DNA of 64,000 nt, taken from contig NZ_JACGXL010000001.1 in NCBI RefSeq assembly GCF_014138265.1, forward strand, positions 1,000,525-1,064,524, read 5' to 3'. Shown here piece after piece: positions 55,640-64,000 of this stretch. The notes under the pieces were generated by a model. It saw nothing but the letters and a program-made list of their open reading frames with translations, was not told the DNA's origin and ran no database searches. The position numbers and the translations under genes are program-made. The stretch's first letter is position 1. Each line of letters begins with the position of its first letter. This DNA comes from Dokdonella fugitiva (GTDB lineage Bacteria > Pseudomonadota > Gammaproteobacteria > Xanthomonadales > Rhodanobacteraceae).

Positions 55640-57052
55640 ATGAACGCACGCGGCACCACGATCGTCGGCGGCGGCCTCGTCGGCGCCCTGCTCGCGACCC
55701 TGCTCGCCCAGCGCGGCTTCGAGGTCGACGTGTTCGAACGGCGCCCCGATCCGCGCAAGGCGGGCTACGCGGGCGGCCGCTCGATCAACCTCGCGCTCGC
55801 CGAGCGCGGCCTGCACGGATTGCGCCTCGCCGGGCTCACCGACGAGATCATGCGCCTCGCCGTGATGATGCGCGGTCGCATGGTGCATCACCGCGACGGT
55901 CGCACCGAGCTGCTGCGCTACGGGCGCGACGACAGCGAGGTGATCTGGTCGATCAGCCGCGGACGGCTCAACATCGCGCTCATCGACGCGGCCGAACGCG
56001 CCGGCGCGCGCTTCCATTTCGATCGCCGCCTCGTCGGCGCCGCCTTCGGCGACGGCGTGGCGCTGCGCTTCCACGACGACGTCGCCGACAGCACGCACGA
56101 ACACGCCTGTGCCTACGTGCTCGGCGCCGACGGCGCCGGCTCGGCCCTGCGCGCGGCGATGAATGCGCAACGCGCGCTCGGCGAGCGCATCGAGGAACTC
56201 GGCCACGGCTACAAGGAACTCGAGATCCCCGCGCTGCCCGACTTTCCCGCCGCGTCGCTGCCGCCCGATACGGCGGCCGCGCTCGCGCGCGGCGAGCGCT
56301 TCGCGATCGAGCGCAACGCGCTGCACATCTGGCCGCGCGGCGGCTACATGTGCATCGCGCTGCCGAACGCCGAAGGCAGTTTCACGGTCACGCTGTTCCT
56401 GCCCAATGCGGGCGACCCGAGCTTCGCGACGGTGGCGACACCTGCCGCCGCGCGCGCACTGTTCGAGCGCGACTTCGCCGACGTGCTGCCGCTGATCCCC
56501 GAACTCGAACAGGATTTCGGCGCGAACCCGGTCGGCGTGCTGTCCACGCTCTACCTCGACCGCTGGCATCTCGACGGCCGAGCGCTGCTGCTCGGCGACG
56601 CCGCGCACGCGATCGTGCCGTTCCACGGCCAGGGCATGAACTGCGGCTTCGAGGACGCGGTCGAACTCGCCGGCCTGCTCGGCGAGCACGACGGCGATCT
56701 CGCCTGGACGTTCGCCGAGTTCGAGCGCCGGCGGCGCCCGAACGCGGAGGCGATCGCGACGATGGCGCTCGAGAACTACGTCGAGATGCGCGACTCGGTC
56801 GCCGACGCGGGCTTCCTGCTGCGGCGCGAACTCGGCCGCGTGCTCGCCGAACGCCATCCGGGCCGCTTCGTACCCCGCTATTCGATGGTCACGTTCACGC
56901 GCATGCCGTACGCGCAGGCGTTCGCGCGCGGGGCGATCCAGGACGCGCTGCTGCACGAACTCGCCGCCGGCCGCGAACGCATCGACGACGTCGACCTCGG
57001 ACAAGCCGACGCGCAGGTGCGCGAACGCCTCACGCCGCTGGACGCGTCGTGA
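55640..57052 (+). CDS. kmo: Kynurenine 3-monooxygenase
   Basis: FAD/NADPH hydroxylase that turns kynurenine into 3-hydroxykynurenine in tryptophan breakdown or quinolinate synthesis. Motifs: 'IVGGGLVGALLATLLAQRG', 'YAGGRSINLALAERGL' (KMO-type), 'DGAGSALR', and 'LLGDAAHAIVPFHGQGMNCG'. The C-terminal 'YVEMRDSVAD' membrane-anchor-adjacent region also fits. 470 residues, usual. ATG 55640. Its stop overlaps the GTG of the following kinase gene (GTGA). No kynureninase or tryptophan dioxygenase gene is present in the window. Confidence 0.93.
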   Translation: MNARGTTIVGGGLVGALLATLLAQRGFEVDVFERRPDPRKAGYAGGRSINLALAERGLHGLRLAGLTDEIMRLAVMMRGRMVHHRDGRTELLRYGRDDSEVIWSISRGRLNIALIDAAERAGARFHFDRRLVGAAFGDGVALRFHDDVADSTHEHACAYVLGADGAGSALRAAMNAQRALGERIEELGHGYKELEIPALPDFPAASLPPDTAAALARGERFAIERNALHIWPRGGYMCIALPNAEGSFTVTLFLPNAGDPSFATVATPAAARALFERDFADVLPLIPELEQDFGANPVGVLSTLYLDRWHLDGRALLLGDAAHAIVPFHGQGMNCGFEDAVELAGLLGEHDGDLAWTFAEFERRRRPNAEAIATMALENYVEMRDSVADAGFLLRRELGRVLAERHPGRFVPRYSMVTFTRMPYAQAFARGAIQDALLHELAAGRERIDDVDLGQADAQVRERLTPLDAS

Positions 57053-59391
57053 CGGACGACGCCGTCGTCGCACGGGAACGGCGGCGGCGCGCCTTCGAAC
57101 TGTTGCGCGCGGCGCTCGACGTCGAGCTGGCTTCGCGCCAGGCATGGATCGCGCAGCAGGCGGGCGACGATCGCGACCTCGCCGAAGCGGTGAACGCGCT
57201 GCTCGATGCGACCGGCGCGGACGTGCTCGACCAGGGGGCCGCCGAGATCGCCGCTCGCCTCGTCGGCGACGACGCCGTCGACGACATGCCGGAAGGCTCG
57301 CGCATCGGCGCATGGACGATCGTCGGCGCCATCGGCAGCGGCGGCATGGGCACGGTCTATCGCGCGCGACGCGACGGCGACGGCTACGTGCAGGTCGGCG
57401 CGCTCAAGCGCATCAAGCGCGGCATGGATTCGGACGCGATGCTCGCGCGCTTCCGACGCGAGCGGCAGATCCTTTCGCGCCTCGCGCACCCGGCGATCGC
57501 GCGCCTGCTCGACGGTGGCGTCGCCGAAGACGGCCGACCCTACCTCGTCATGGAATACATCGAGGGCGAATCGCTGTCGACCTGGTCGACGCGCGGCGAT
57601 CGCGACCTCGACGCACGCATCGACCTCGTCCTCGCGTTGTGCGCGGCGGTCGCGCACGCGCACCACCAGCTCGTCGTGCACCGCGACATCAAGCCCGCGA
57701 ACGTCGTCGTCACGGCCGACGGCACGCCGCGCCTGCTCGATTTCGGCATCGCTCGCGTGCTCGAATCCGACACGGACGCCGACGCCACCGCGACCGCGGC
57801 GCGTTTCGTCTCGCGCGCCTATGCAGCGCCGGAACAGTTGCAGGGGCTCGCCGTCACGACGGCGACCGACATCTTCCAGCTCGGTGCGCTGCTGCACGAA
57901 CTGCTGACCGGCCTGCGCCTGGCCAGCGGCGACGCGACGACGCGACCGAGCCAGCGTCTCGCGGCCGCGCGCGAGCGCGCCGGCGCACTCGGTCCCGCCA
58001 CGATCTTCGCGAAGACGCTCGCCGGCGATGCCGGCATCGTCGTCGCGCGCGCGACCGACGCCGATCCGGCGCGTCGCTACGCGACCGTCGAGGCGTTCGC
58101 CGACGACCTGCGCCGCTGGCGCGACGGGCGACCGATCCTCGCCCGGCCGGACAGCACGGGCTACCGGCTGCGTCGCTTCGTCGGGCGTCATCGCTGGTTC
58201 GTGGGGTTCGCCGCGTGCGCGATCGTGGCCGTCCTCGCCGGCGGCGGCGTGGCGCTGTGGCAGGCGCGCGTCGCCGCAAGCCAGGAACGCGTCGCGCTCG
58301 AACGTGCGGCGACCGCCGAGCGCGTGAAGGGTTTCATGATCGGCCTGTTCCAGGCGCCCGATCCCGCACGGGCACGCGGCGCGATGCCGCGCGCGGACGA
58401 GTTGCTCGATCGCGGTGCGGCGCAGATCGCGCACGGCCTCGCCGGCGAGCCTCGCGTGCAGGCCGAGTTGTACGAAACGATGGCGCTCAGCTACATGGGC
58501 CTGGGCCGCTTCGACAAGGGCGCCGAGTTGCTCGAACGTGCGAGCGCGATGGTCGGAGATGCGGGCGACCCGGCCCTGGCCGCGCGCGTCGAGACGCGAC
58601 TCGGTTCCGCGCACGCCGAACTCGGCCACTACGAACAGGCGCTCGCCGCGCTCGATCGCGCGACGCGACAGCGCGAACGTTCGCCGACGCCGGAGCCGGC
58701 CGACGAGGCGCGCATCGAAGCCGTACGCGGGTGGGTGCTGCGCGATCTCGGGCGCTACGCGGAATCCGAAACTGCGCTGCGTCGCTCGCTCGAACGCGCG
58801 CGCGCAGCGCCCGGCGAAATGAACCCGGCCGCGCTGCGTGCGCTCAACAACCTCGCCTACACGCTGCAGCTCGCCGGCCGCAAGCAGGAATCGATCGCCG
58901 CCTACGAGCGGCTCGTCGACTGGTTCGCCGCCCACGAGCCGGCCGACAGCCAGCCGCGACTGTGGGCCGAGTACACGTTCGCCAAGAGCCTGCGCGACCT
59001 CGGCGAACCCGCGCGTGCGCGCGACATCCTCCAACGCATCCGGCCGGCGGTACTACGCGTCGTCGGCGAATCCCATGCCGATCTCGCCGGCCTCGACATC
59101 GCGCTCGCACAGTCCCTCATGGACCTCGGCGACGTCGCCGCGCCCGCGCGCGTCGTCGACGCCGTCGCGCGCAGCCACGCGGCCGTACCGCAGGAGAACA
59201 TGCTCTGGGCGAACGCCGAGTTCGCGCTCGCCGAAGCGGAGCAGCGCGCGGGAAACACGGACGCCGCGACCACGAACTACGAGGCGGCGCGCGCGGCCTA
59301 CGTCGCGCTCGCGGGCGAGGCGCATCCGGCCGTGCACGAATGCACGCGGCGCCTGACGCAGCTCGCGCAGTCCCGCGAAGCCGTCGATTGA
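57049..59391 (+). CDS. Ser/Thr protein kinase with membrane helix and TPR repeats
   Basis: Hanks-type kinase, residues about 87-370: 'IGSGGMGTVYRA' (96-107), Lys120 in 'GALKRIK', 'VVHRDIKPANVVV' with HRD at 211-213, 'LLDFGIA' (DFG 231-233) and 'RAYAAPEQLQG'. An N-terminal 85-residue helical part precedes it. One membrane segment ('FVGFAACAIVAVLAGGGVALW', about 385-405) leads to periplasmic TPR-like repeats ('LYETMALSYMGLGRFDKGAE', 'LGSAHAELGHYEQALAALDR'). 780 residues; GTG 57049 overlaps the kmo stop. The ECF sigma gene follows 34 bases later. This architecture is typical of kinases paired with ECF sigma factors in this group. Confidence 0.92.
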   Translation: MTDDAVVARERRRRAFELLRAALDVELASRQAWIAQQAGDDRDLAEAVNALLDATGADVLDQGAAEIAARLVGDDAVDDMPEGSRIGAWTIVGAIGSGGMGTVYRARRDGDGYVQVGALKRIKRGMDSDAMLARFRRERQILSRLAHPAIARLLDGGVAEDGRPYLVMEYIEGESLSTWSTRGDRDLDARIDLVLALCAAVAHAHHQLVVHRDIKPANVVVTADGTPRLLDFGIARVLESDTDADATATAARFVSRAYAAPEQLQGLAVTTATDIFQLGALLHELLTGLRLASGDATTRPSQRLAAARERAGALGPATIFAKTLAGDAGIVVARATDADPARRYATVEAFADDLRRWRDGRPILARPDSTGYRLRRFVGRHRWFVGFAACAIVAVLAGGGVALWQARVAASQERVALERAATAERVKGFMIGLFQAPDPARARGAMPRADELLDRGAAQIAHGLAGEPRVQAELYETMALSYMGLGRFDKGAELLERASAMVGDAGDPALAARVETRLGSAHAELGHYEQALAALDRATRQRERSPTPEPADEARIEAVRGWVLRDLGRYAESETALRRSLERARAAPGEMNPAALRALNNLAYTLQLAGRKQESIAAYERLVDWFAAHEPADSQPRLWAEYTFAKSLRDLGEPARARDILQRIRPAVLRVVGESHADLAGLDIALAQSLMDLGDVAAPARVVDAVARSHAAVPQENMLWANAEFALAEAEQRAGNTDAATTNYEAARAAYVALAGEAHPAVHECTRRLTQLAQSREAVD

Positions 59392-59425
59392 CGCGAGCAT
59401 CGCCGGCAGCGATGCTCGGCCGCAC

Positions 59426-59986
59426 ATGGACGAAAGCCTGACAGAACTGCTGGACGCCGCAGGCAAGGGCGACGACGCCGCGCAGGGTCGCCTGTTCGCG
59501 TTGCTCTACGACGAGTTGCACCGCTGCGCGCACCGCCAGCTCGGCGGCGGCGGCGAGACGCTCTCGACCACCGCACTCGTCCACGAAACCTACATGAAGC
59601 TCGCCGCGGCCGACCGGCTGCGGCTCGAAAGCCGCCGCCACTTCATGGCGCTCGCCGCGCGCGCGATGCGCCAGGTGCTGGTCGACCGCGCGCGGCGCGC
59701 GAGCGCCGACAAACGCGGCGGCAGCGCCGCGTTCATCACGCTCGACGACCGCGTGCCCGACGCGCCGTCGACTGCAGGCGACGTGCTCGCGCTCGACCGT
59801 GCCCTGACCGAGCTGGAGGGCATCGACGCACGCGCGGCACGCGTCGTCCAGCTGCATTTCTTCGGCGGCCTCACGTTCGGCGCGATCGCCGAACTCGAGG
59901 GCCTCAACGAGCGCACGATCAAGCGCGACTGGCAGGCGGCGCGCCACCTGCTCGCCGCGACGATGGGCGCCGACGGCGCGGCCTGA
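59426..59986 (+). CDS. ECF-like RNA polymerase sigma factor
   Basis: Region 2: 'LFALLYDELHRCAHRQLGGG', 'STTALVHETYMKLA', 'RRHFMALAARAMRQVLVDRA'. Region 4: 'ARAARVVQLHFFGGLTFGAI' followed by 'AELEGLNERTIKRDWQAARH'. This is the 'ECF-like' group with the 'LVHETYLKL' motif that is commonly linked to Ser/Thr kinases with TPR domains. 186 residues; ATG 59426, 34 bases after the kinase gene. No anti-sigma factor gene follows, so the kinase may be its regulator, as shown for the ECF43 factor EcfP with PknT in Vibrio. Usually the sigma gene comes first; here the kinase does. Confidence 0.9.
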   Translation: MDESLTELLDAAGKGDDAAQGRLFALLYDELHRCAHRQLGGGGETLSTTALVHETYMKLAAADRLRLESRRHFMALAARAMRQVLVDRARRASADKRGGSAAFITLDDRVPDAPSTAGDVLALDRALTELEGIDARAARVVQLHFFGGLTFGAIAELEGLNERTIKRDWQAARHLLAATMGADGAA

Positions 59987-60066
59987 GCGCGCACGGCGGA
60001 CGCGGATGTCCCGATTCCACGCGGGACTGCGTACTCCTCCCCCGAATCCACGGGGACCTTTCCGCC

Positions 60067-61578
60067 ATGCCGATCCGATCCATCCTGTTCGCCGCGCTGT
60101 GCGCGCTCGCCTTGCCTGCCGCCGAAGCGGCCGATTCCGCGGTCGATCCCACCTTCGGCGTGGACGGATGGAAACGCCTCTACCAGCCGGGCGGCGGCAC
60201 GCAGGACGAAAGAGGCGTCGGCTTCGCGCGGACGGCCGATGGCGGCTACGTCGTCGTCGTCGAGGTGCCCGGCGGTGCCGCCAATGGCGGTACCGGCAAG
60301 CGCATCGGCCTGTTCCGGCTCGATCGGAACGGCGTCAACATCGGCTTCGGCGCGCTCGGCGACGTCTACAAGGATGCCTGGCTCACCAGCGTGACCGGCA
60401 TGACCATCGATGCACAGGGCAGGATCGTCGTCGTCGGCGCGACGCCCGGACAAGGCGGGCTGTCGGATTTCGGCGTCGTGCGGTTCAAGGCCGACGGCAG
60501 CGACGACGCCACGTTCGCGGGCGACGGCGGCACGTCGTTCAGTTTCGAGGCGGGCTCCACCGGCTACGAGGAGGCACCGACCTCGGTCGTCACCGATCCC
60601 GACGGGCGCATCGTCGTCGCGGGAAACCTCAACTTCGGCGGCTCGGACCAGCGGCTCGGCATCGTGCGCTTCAACAACGACGGTTCGGTCGATTCGAGCT
60701 TCGGCGACCTCAGCGACGGCCTCGGCGGCTTCCGCGGTACCGATGCGACCTTCGCGTCCGGTGCGGCCGCGTATGCCGGGCGCATCCTGCGCGTCGTCGA
60801 CGGCTACTACCTCATCACCGGCACGTCCGTGTTCTCGTCGACCGATACCGACTTCGCGGCGCGCATCCTGACGCCGTCCGGTGCGCCGTGGGCAGGATTC
60901 GTCGGCTCGGGCACGTTCGCGATCGACGAACCCGGCAATGGCGGATCGTTGTACGACACGCTCAATGACGCGGTCGTCGTCGATCCGACCACGGTATTGC
61001 TGTTCGGAACCGCGAGCGGCAAGTTCGCGGCGGCGCGCATCAAGATCAGCGCCGGCACGAACATCGACGCGCGACCGGATGCACCCGGCGGCATCTTCGG
61101 CACCCAGTACACCGACCTCGCGCTCGACCCCACGTTCATCGGCAGCGCGATCCCGGGCCGCCCGTACCGCTACGTCGGCAATACGCCGCAGTCGGATGGC
61201 CGCTCGGCGGCCGTGCGCAGCGACGGTCGCATCCTGCTGGTCGGCGGCACCTCAAGCCTGGCGATCAGCGGATCGTCGATCGTCGACGGCGTCGAACAGC
61301 CTTCCGGCAACACGTTCGCGCGGATCGGCCTCGTGACGCGCCTCCACGCCGACGGCAGCCCCGACTCGGGATTCGTCGCCGGCGGCAGTGCCCCGTATAT
61401 CGCGCCGGGCGGCACCGGATCGAGCTACTACACGACGTTCGAGCAGGTGCGCTTCGACGGTTTCCGCCCGGTGATCCTCGGCAGCGCGGTCGACAGCAGC
61501 ACCGCGATATCGGATTCGGATGCCGTCCTCACGCGTCTGCAGTCGGACGTCATCTTCGCCGACGGCTGCGACGCGTAG
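60067..61578 (+). CDS. Secreted delta-60 repeat protein
   Basis: Signal peptide 'RSILFAALCALALPAAEAAD', then at least four ~55-60 residue repeats of the delta-60 type: 'VDPTFGVDGWKRL', 'TIDAQGRIVVVGATPGQ', 'VVRFKADGSDDATFAGDGG', 'DPDGRIVVAGN', 'IVRFNNDGSVDSSFGDLS'. These form beta-propeller-like or helix-like exported domains. The last residues 'SDVIFADGCDA' are a variant of the 'IFxDGF' tail seen in other exported proteins here. 503 residues; ATG 60067. Immediately downstream of the kinase/ECF pair, so it may belong to their regulon. No catalytic motif. Confidence 0.85.
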   Translation: MPIRSILFAALCALALPAAEAADSAVDPTFGVDGWKRLYQPGGGTQDERGVGFARTADGGYVVVVEVPGGAANGGTGKRIGLFRLDRNGVNIGFGALGDVYKDAWLTSVTGMTIDAQGRIVVVGATPGQGGLSDFGVVRFKADGSDDATFAGDGGTSFSFEAGSTGYEEAPTSVVTDPDGRIVVAGNLNFGGSDQRLGIVRFNNDGSVDSSFGDLSDGLGGFRGTDATFASGAAAYAGRILRVVDGYYLITGTSVFSSTDTDFAARILTPSGAPWAGFVGSGTFAIDEPGNGGSLYDTLNDAVVVDPTTVLLFGTASGKFAAARIKISAGTNIDARPDAPGGIFGTQYTDLALDPTFIGSAIPGRPYRYVGNTPQSDGRSAAVRSDGRILLVGGTSSLAISGSSIVDGVEQPSGNTFARIGLVTRLHADGSPDSGFVAGGSAPYIAPGGTGSSYYTTFEQVRFDGFRPVILGSAVDSSTAISDSDAVLTRLQSDVIFADGCDA

Positions 61579-61637
61579 TCGCCGGGACATCGCGCCGCAT
61601 GGCGTTGCGGCGCGCCTGCGGCTAGCATGCGCGCGGC

Positions 61638-62311
<674 letters not shown>

Positions 62312-62315
<4 letters not shown>

Positions 62316-62995
62316 GGTCCGGCTCGACCGCCGCCGCCTGCGCCGCGCTCGTGCGGCGCGACCTCACGCTGGTCTGGCGCCGGCGCGGCGATGCCGCCAA
62401 CCCGATCCTGTTCGCACTGATCGTCGTCGCGCTGTTCCCGCTCGCGCTCGGCCCGGAGCCGGAACAACTACGCCGCATCGCCGCGGGCGTCGTCTTCGTC
62501 GCGATCCTGCTCGCCGGGCTGCTCGCGCTCGACACGCTGTTCCGCAGCGACTACGAGGACGGCTCGCTCGAACAACTCGTGCTGTCGCCGCATCCGTTGT
62601 CGCTGCTGCTCGCATGCAAGATCGCGGTGCATTGGTTCACCACCGCGCTGCCGCTGATCATCGTCTCGCCGCTGCTCGGCGAACTGCTGCACCTCGCCGA
62701 GCCGCTGCGCGGGCTGCTGCCGCTCGCGCTGCTGCTCGCGACGCCGCTGCTGAGCCTGCTCGGCGCGGTGTGCGTCGCGCTCACGGTCGGCATGTACCGC
62801 TCTGGTATGCTGCTTGCGCTGCTCGTGTTGCCGCTGTACGTGCCGGTGCTGATCTTCGGCGCGGGCGCGTGCAATGCGGCGCAGGCGGGACTGCCGTTCG
62901 CGGCGCCGCTGCTCTGGCTCGGCGCGGCACTCGTGCTCGCGCTCGTGCTCGCGCCGCTCGCCTGCGCGGCGGCCCTCAGGATCTCCCTTTCGTGA
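62312..62995 (+). CDS. ccmB: Heme exporter membrane protein CcmB
   Basis: Six-helix inner membrane subunit of the CcmAB ABC complex. The family start 'LVRRDLTLVWRRRGDAANPI' is present, as is 'SDYEDGSLEQLVLSP', the highly conserved CcmB segment, and five or six hydrophobic helices to the end. 227 residues, normal length. ATG 62312, overlapping ccmA by 4 bases. Part of the ccmABCDE run that continues past the window end. Confidence 0.95.
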
Positions 62996-63005
62996 ACGCG
63001 CCGAC

Positions 63006-63770
63006 ATGAACGCGCTGACCCTCTGGTTCCACAAGACCGGCTCGCCGCCGACCGCCTATCGCCTCGCCGGCCGGATCATGCCGTGGTGCTACGGCCTCGG
63101 CCTCGTGCTCGGCCTCGTCGCGCTGTACGGCGGGCTCGTGCTCGCGCCGCGCGACTACCAGCAGGGCGACGCCTACCGCATCATCTTCATCCACGTGCCG
63201 TGCGCGTGGATGAGCCTGTTCGCATATTTCTTCATGGCCGCGAACGCGTTCATCGCGCTGGTCTGGCGCATCAAGCTCAGCGAAGTGCTGGCGATGGCGG
63301 CGGCGCCGATCGGTGCCGCGTTCACGTTCATCACGCTCGTCACCGGTTCGATCTGGGGCAAGCCGATGTGGGGCACCTGGTGGACCTGGGACGCACGCCT
63401 CACCTCCGAGCTCGTGCTGCTGTTCCTCTACCTCGGCGTGATCGGCCTGCATGCGGCGATCGAAGACCGTCGCCAGGCCGCGCGCGCCGCCGGCTTCCTC
63501 GCGCTCATCGGCATCGTCAACATCCCGATCGTGCATTTCTCGGTGAACTGGTGGAACACCTTGCACCAGGGCTCGACCGTGCGCCTCATGGGCCCGTCGA
63601 AGATCGACGCGTCGATGATCTGGCCGTTGCTGCTGATGGCGCTCGCCACGCACGTATGGTTCTTCGGCAGCGTGCTCGCGCGCACGCGCATCGGCCTGCT
63701 CGAACTCGACGGCGGCAAGGACTGGGTGCGCGCGATCGCGCTCGACGACGACAAGGAGGCGCACGCATGA
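63006..63770 (+). CDS. ccmC: Heme handling protein CcmC
   Basis: Delivers heme to CcmE at the periplasmic face. The WWD (tryptophan-rich) domain 'WGTWWTWDARLTSELVLLFL' is intact, with conserved His in 'IFIHVPCAWMS' and in 'VNIPIVHFSVNWW' as axial heme ligands. Six membrane helices; 254 residues, as expected. ATG 63006, 10 bases after the ccmB stop. Its stop overlaps ccmD (ATGA). Confidence 0.96.
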   Translation: MNALTLWFHKTGSPPTAYRLAGRIMPWCYGLGLVLGLVALYGGLVLAPRDYQQGDAYRIIFIHVPCAWMSLFAYFFMAANAFIALVWRIKLSEVLAMAAAPIGAAFTFITLVTGSIWGKPMWGTWWTWDARLTSELVLLFLYLGVIGLHAAIEDRRQAARAAGFLALIGIVNIPIVHFSVNWWNTLHQGSTVRLMGPSKIDASMIWPLLLMALATHVWFFGSVLARTRIGLLELDGGKDWVRAIALDDDKEAHA

Positions 63771-63943
63771 ACGATTTCCTCGCGATGGGCGGCTACGGAG
63801 CCTACGTCTGGAGTGCGTACGCGGTGTTCTTCGTCGTGCTCGCGTTGGAGGCGCTCGCGCCGCGCGCGACCCGCCGTCGCGTGCTCGCCGACCTGCGCGG
63901 CCGCCTCAAGCGCCGCGACGCCCGCAACGAGGCTTCCGCATGA
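63767..63943 (+). CDS. ccmD: Heme exporter small membrane protein CcmD
   Basis: 58 residues: one N-terminal membrane helix ('GAYVWSAYAVFFVVLALEAL') followed by a basic cytoplasmic tail ('RRRVLADLRGRLKRRDARNE'), the standard CcmD layout. It is needed to release holo-CcmE from the CcmABC complex. ATG 63767 overlaps the ccmC stop, and its own stop overlaps the ccmE start. Divergent in sequence between species, so position in the operon carries much of the call. Confidence 0.9.
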   Translation: MNDFLAMGGYGAYVWSAYAVFFVVLALEALAPRATRRRVLADLRGRLKRRDARNEASA

Positions 63944-64000
63944 CCCCGACCCGCAAGCGCCGCCTCATCGTCGTCTCGCTGATCCTCGCCGCGGTCGGCG
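63940..64000 (+). CDS. ccmE: Cytochrome c-type biogenesis protein CcmE (5' end only)
   Basis: The visible start 'MTPTRKRRLIVVSLILAAVG' is the typical N-terminal cytoplasmic tail and membrane anchor of the heme chaperone CcmE. The ATG overlaps the ccmD stop, matching the ccmABCDE order. The window ends after about 20 codons, so the heme-binding His region is not visible. The identity rests on the anchor sequence and on operon order. Confidence 0.85.
   Translation, partial: MTPTRKRRLIVVSLILAAVG

Noticed and set aside
56878-59034. A 718-residue minus-strand open frame opposite the second kinase
   Set aside because: Antisense shadow; the plus-strand kinase motifs are complete and in order.

Overview
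The window is a contiguous piece of a high-GC (about 68-70% by eye) bacterial chromosome. Gene content and style point to a gammaproteobacterium of the Xanthomonadales, probably Rhodanobacteraceae (Dokdonella-like). The reasons are a fused isobutyryl-CoA mutase, leucine and tryptophan catabolism enzymes, winged-helix/TPR and Ser/Thr kinase/TPR regulators, several REP-like palindrome families, and secreted proteins ending in an 'IFxDGF(D/E)'-type tail. The placement is inference; no rRNA gene is present. I see no tRNA, rRNA, IS transposase or CRISPR array.

Layout. (1) 0.6-7.4 kb is a defence/restriction island. A cytosine-C5 methyltransferase, a Vsr endonuclease and a small ribbon-helix-helix protein form a minus-strand operon, divergent from a PD-(D/E)xK-like protein that is probably the restriction partner. 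A palindromic operator lies inside the predicted promoter between them. Next come a small Cys-pair protein, a truncated second Vsr, an AT-rich GHKL/Hsp90-like ATPase and a membrane-anchored Mrr-type nuclease. (2) 7.6-24.9 kb is chromosomal backbone: IcmF, Fpg, a winged-helix TPR regulator, two secreted beta-helix proteins, an Lrp regulator divergent from an EamA exporter, a GFA enzyme, a TetR/hydrolase operon with two matching operators, and leucine dehydrogenase. Three families of inverted-repeat elements are scattered here, two of them read through in frame inside genes. (3) 25-36.9 kb holds a collagen-like secreted protein, isovaleryl-CoA dehydrogenase, a convergent HD-GYP regulator and giant propeller histidine kinase, thiolase, an Ala-rich lipoprotein and the methylcrotonyl-CoA carboxylase carboxyltransferase subunit. 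(4) 37-52 kb holds a tandem pair of SEL1-like proteins, a candidate PhoB-regulated alkaline phosphatase operon, bactofilin, a glutathione-reductase-like enzyme, a D-amino acid dehydrogenase/CocE hydrolase operon, an NlpC/P60 lipoprotein, SlyD, an MFS carrier and a methyltransferase. (5) 52-61.6 kb is a signalling block: a cyclase-like/kinase/TPR fusion, kynurenine 3-monooxygenase overlapping a second kinase/TPR gene, an ECF sigma factor and a delta-60-repeat secreted protein. (6) 61.6 kb to the end is the start of the cytochrome c maturation operon, ccmABCD and a cut ccmE.

How the genes work together: Ldh, Ivd, the carboxytransferase and the thiolase cover several steps of leucine oxidation, and IcmF links isobutyryl-CoA to n-butyryl-CoA. 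The defence island combines DNA methylation, mismatch repair of deaminated methylcytosine and at least two candidate nucleases under a candidate shared operator. The 52-60 kb block suggests Ser/Thr phosphorylation acting on an ECF sigma factor, although this link is inferred only from gene order.
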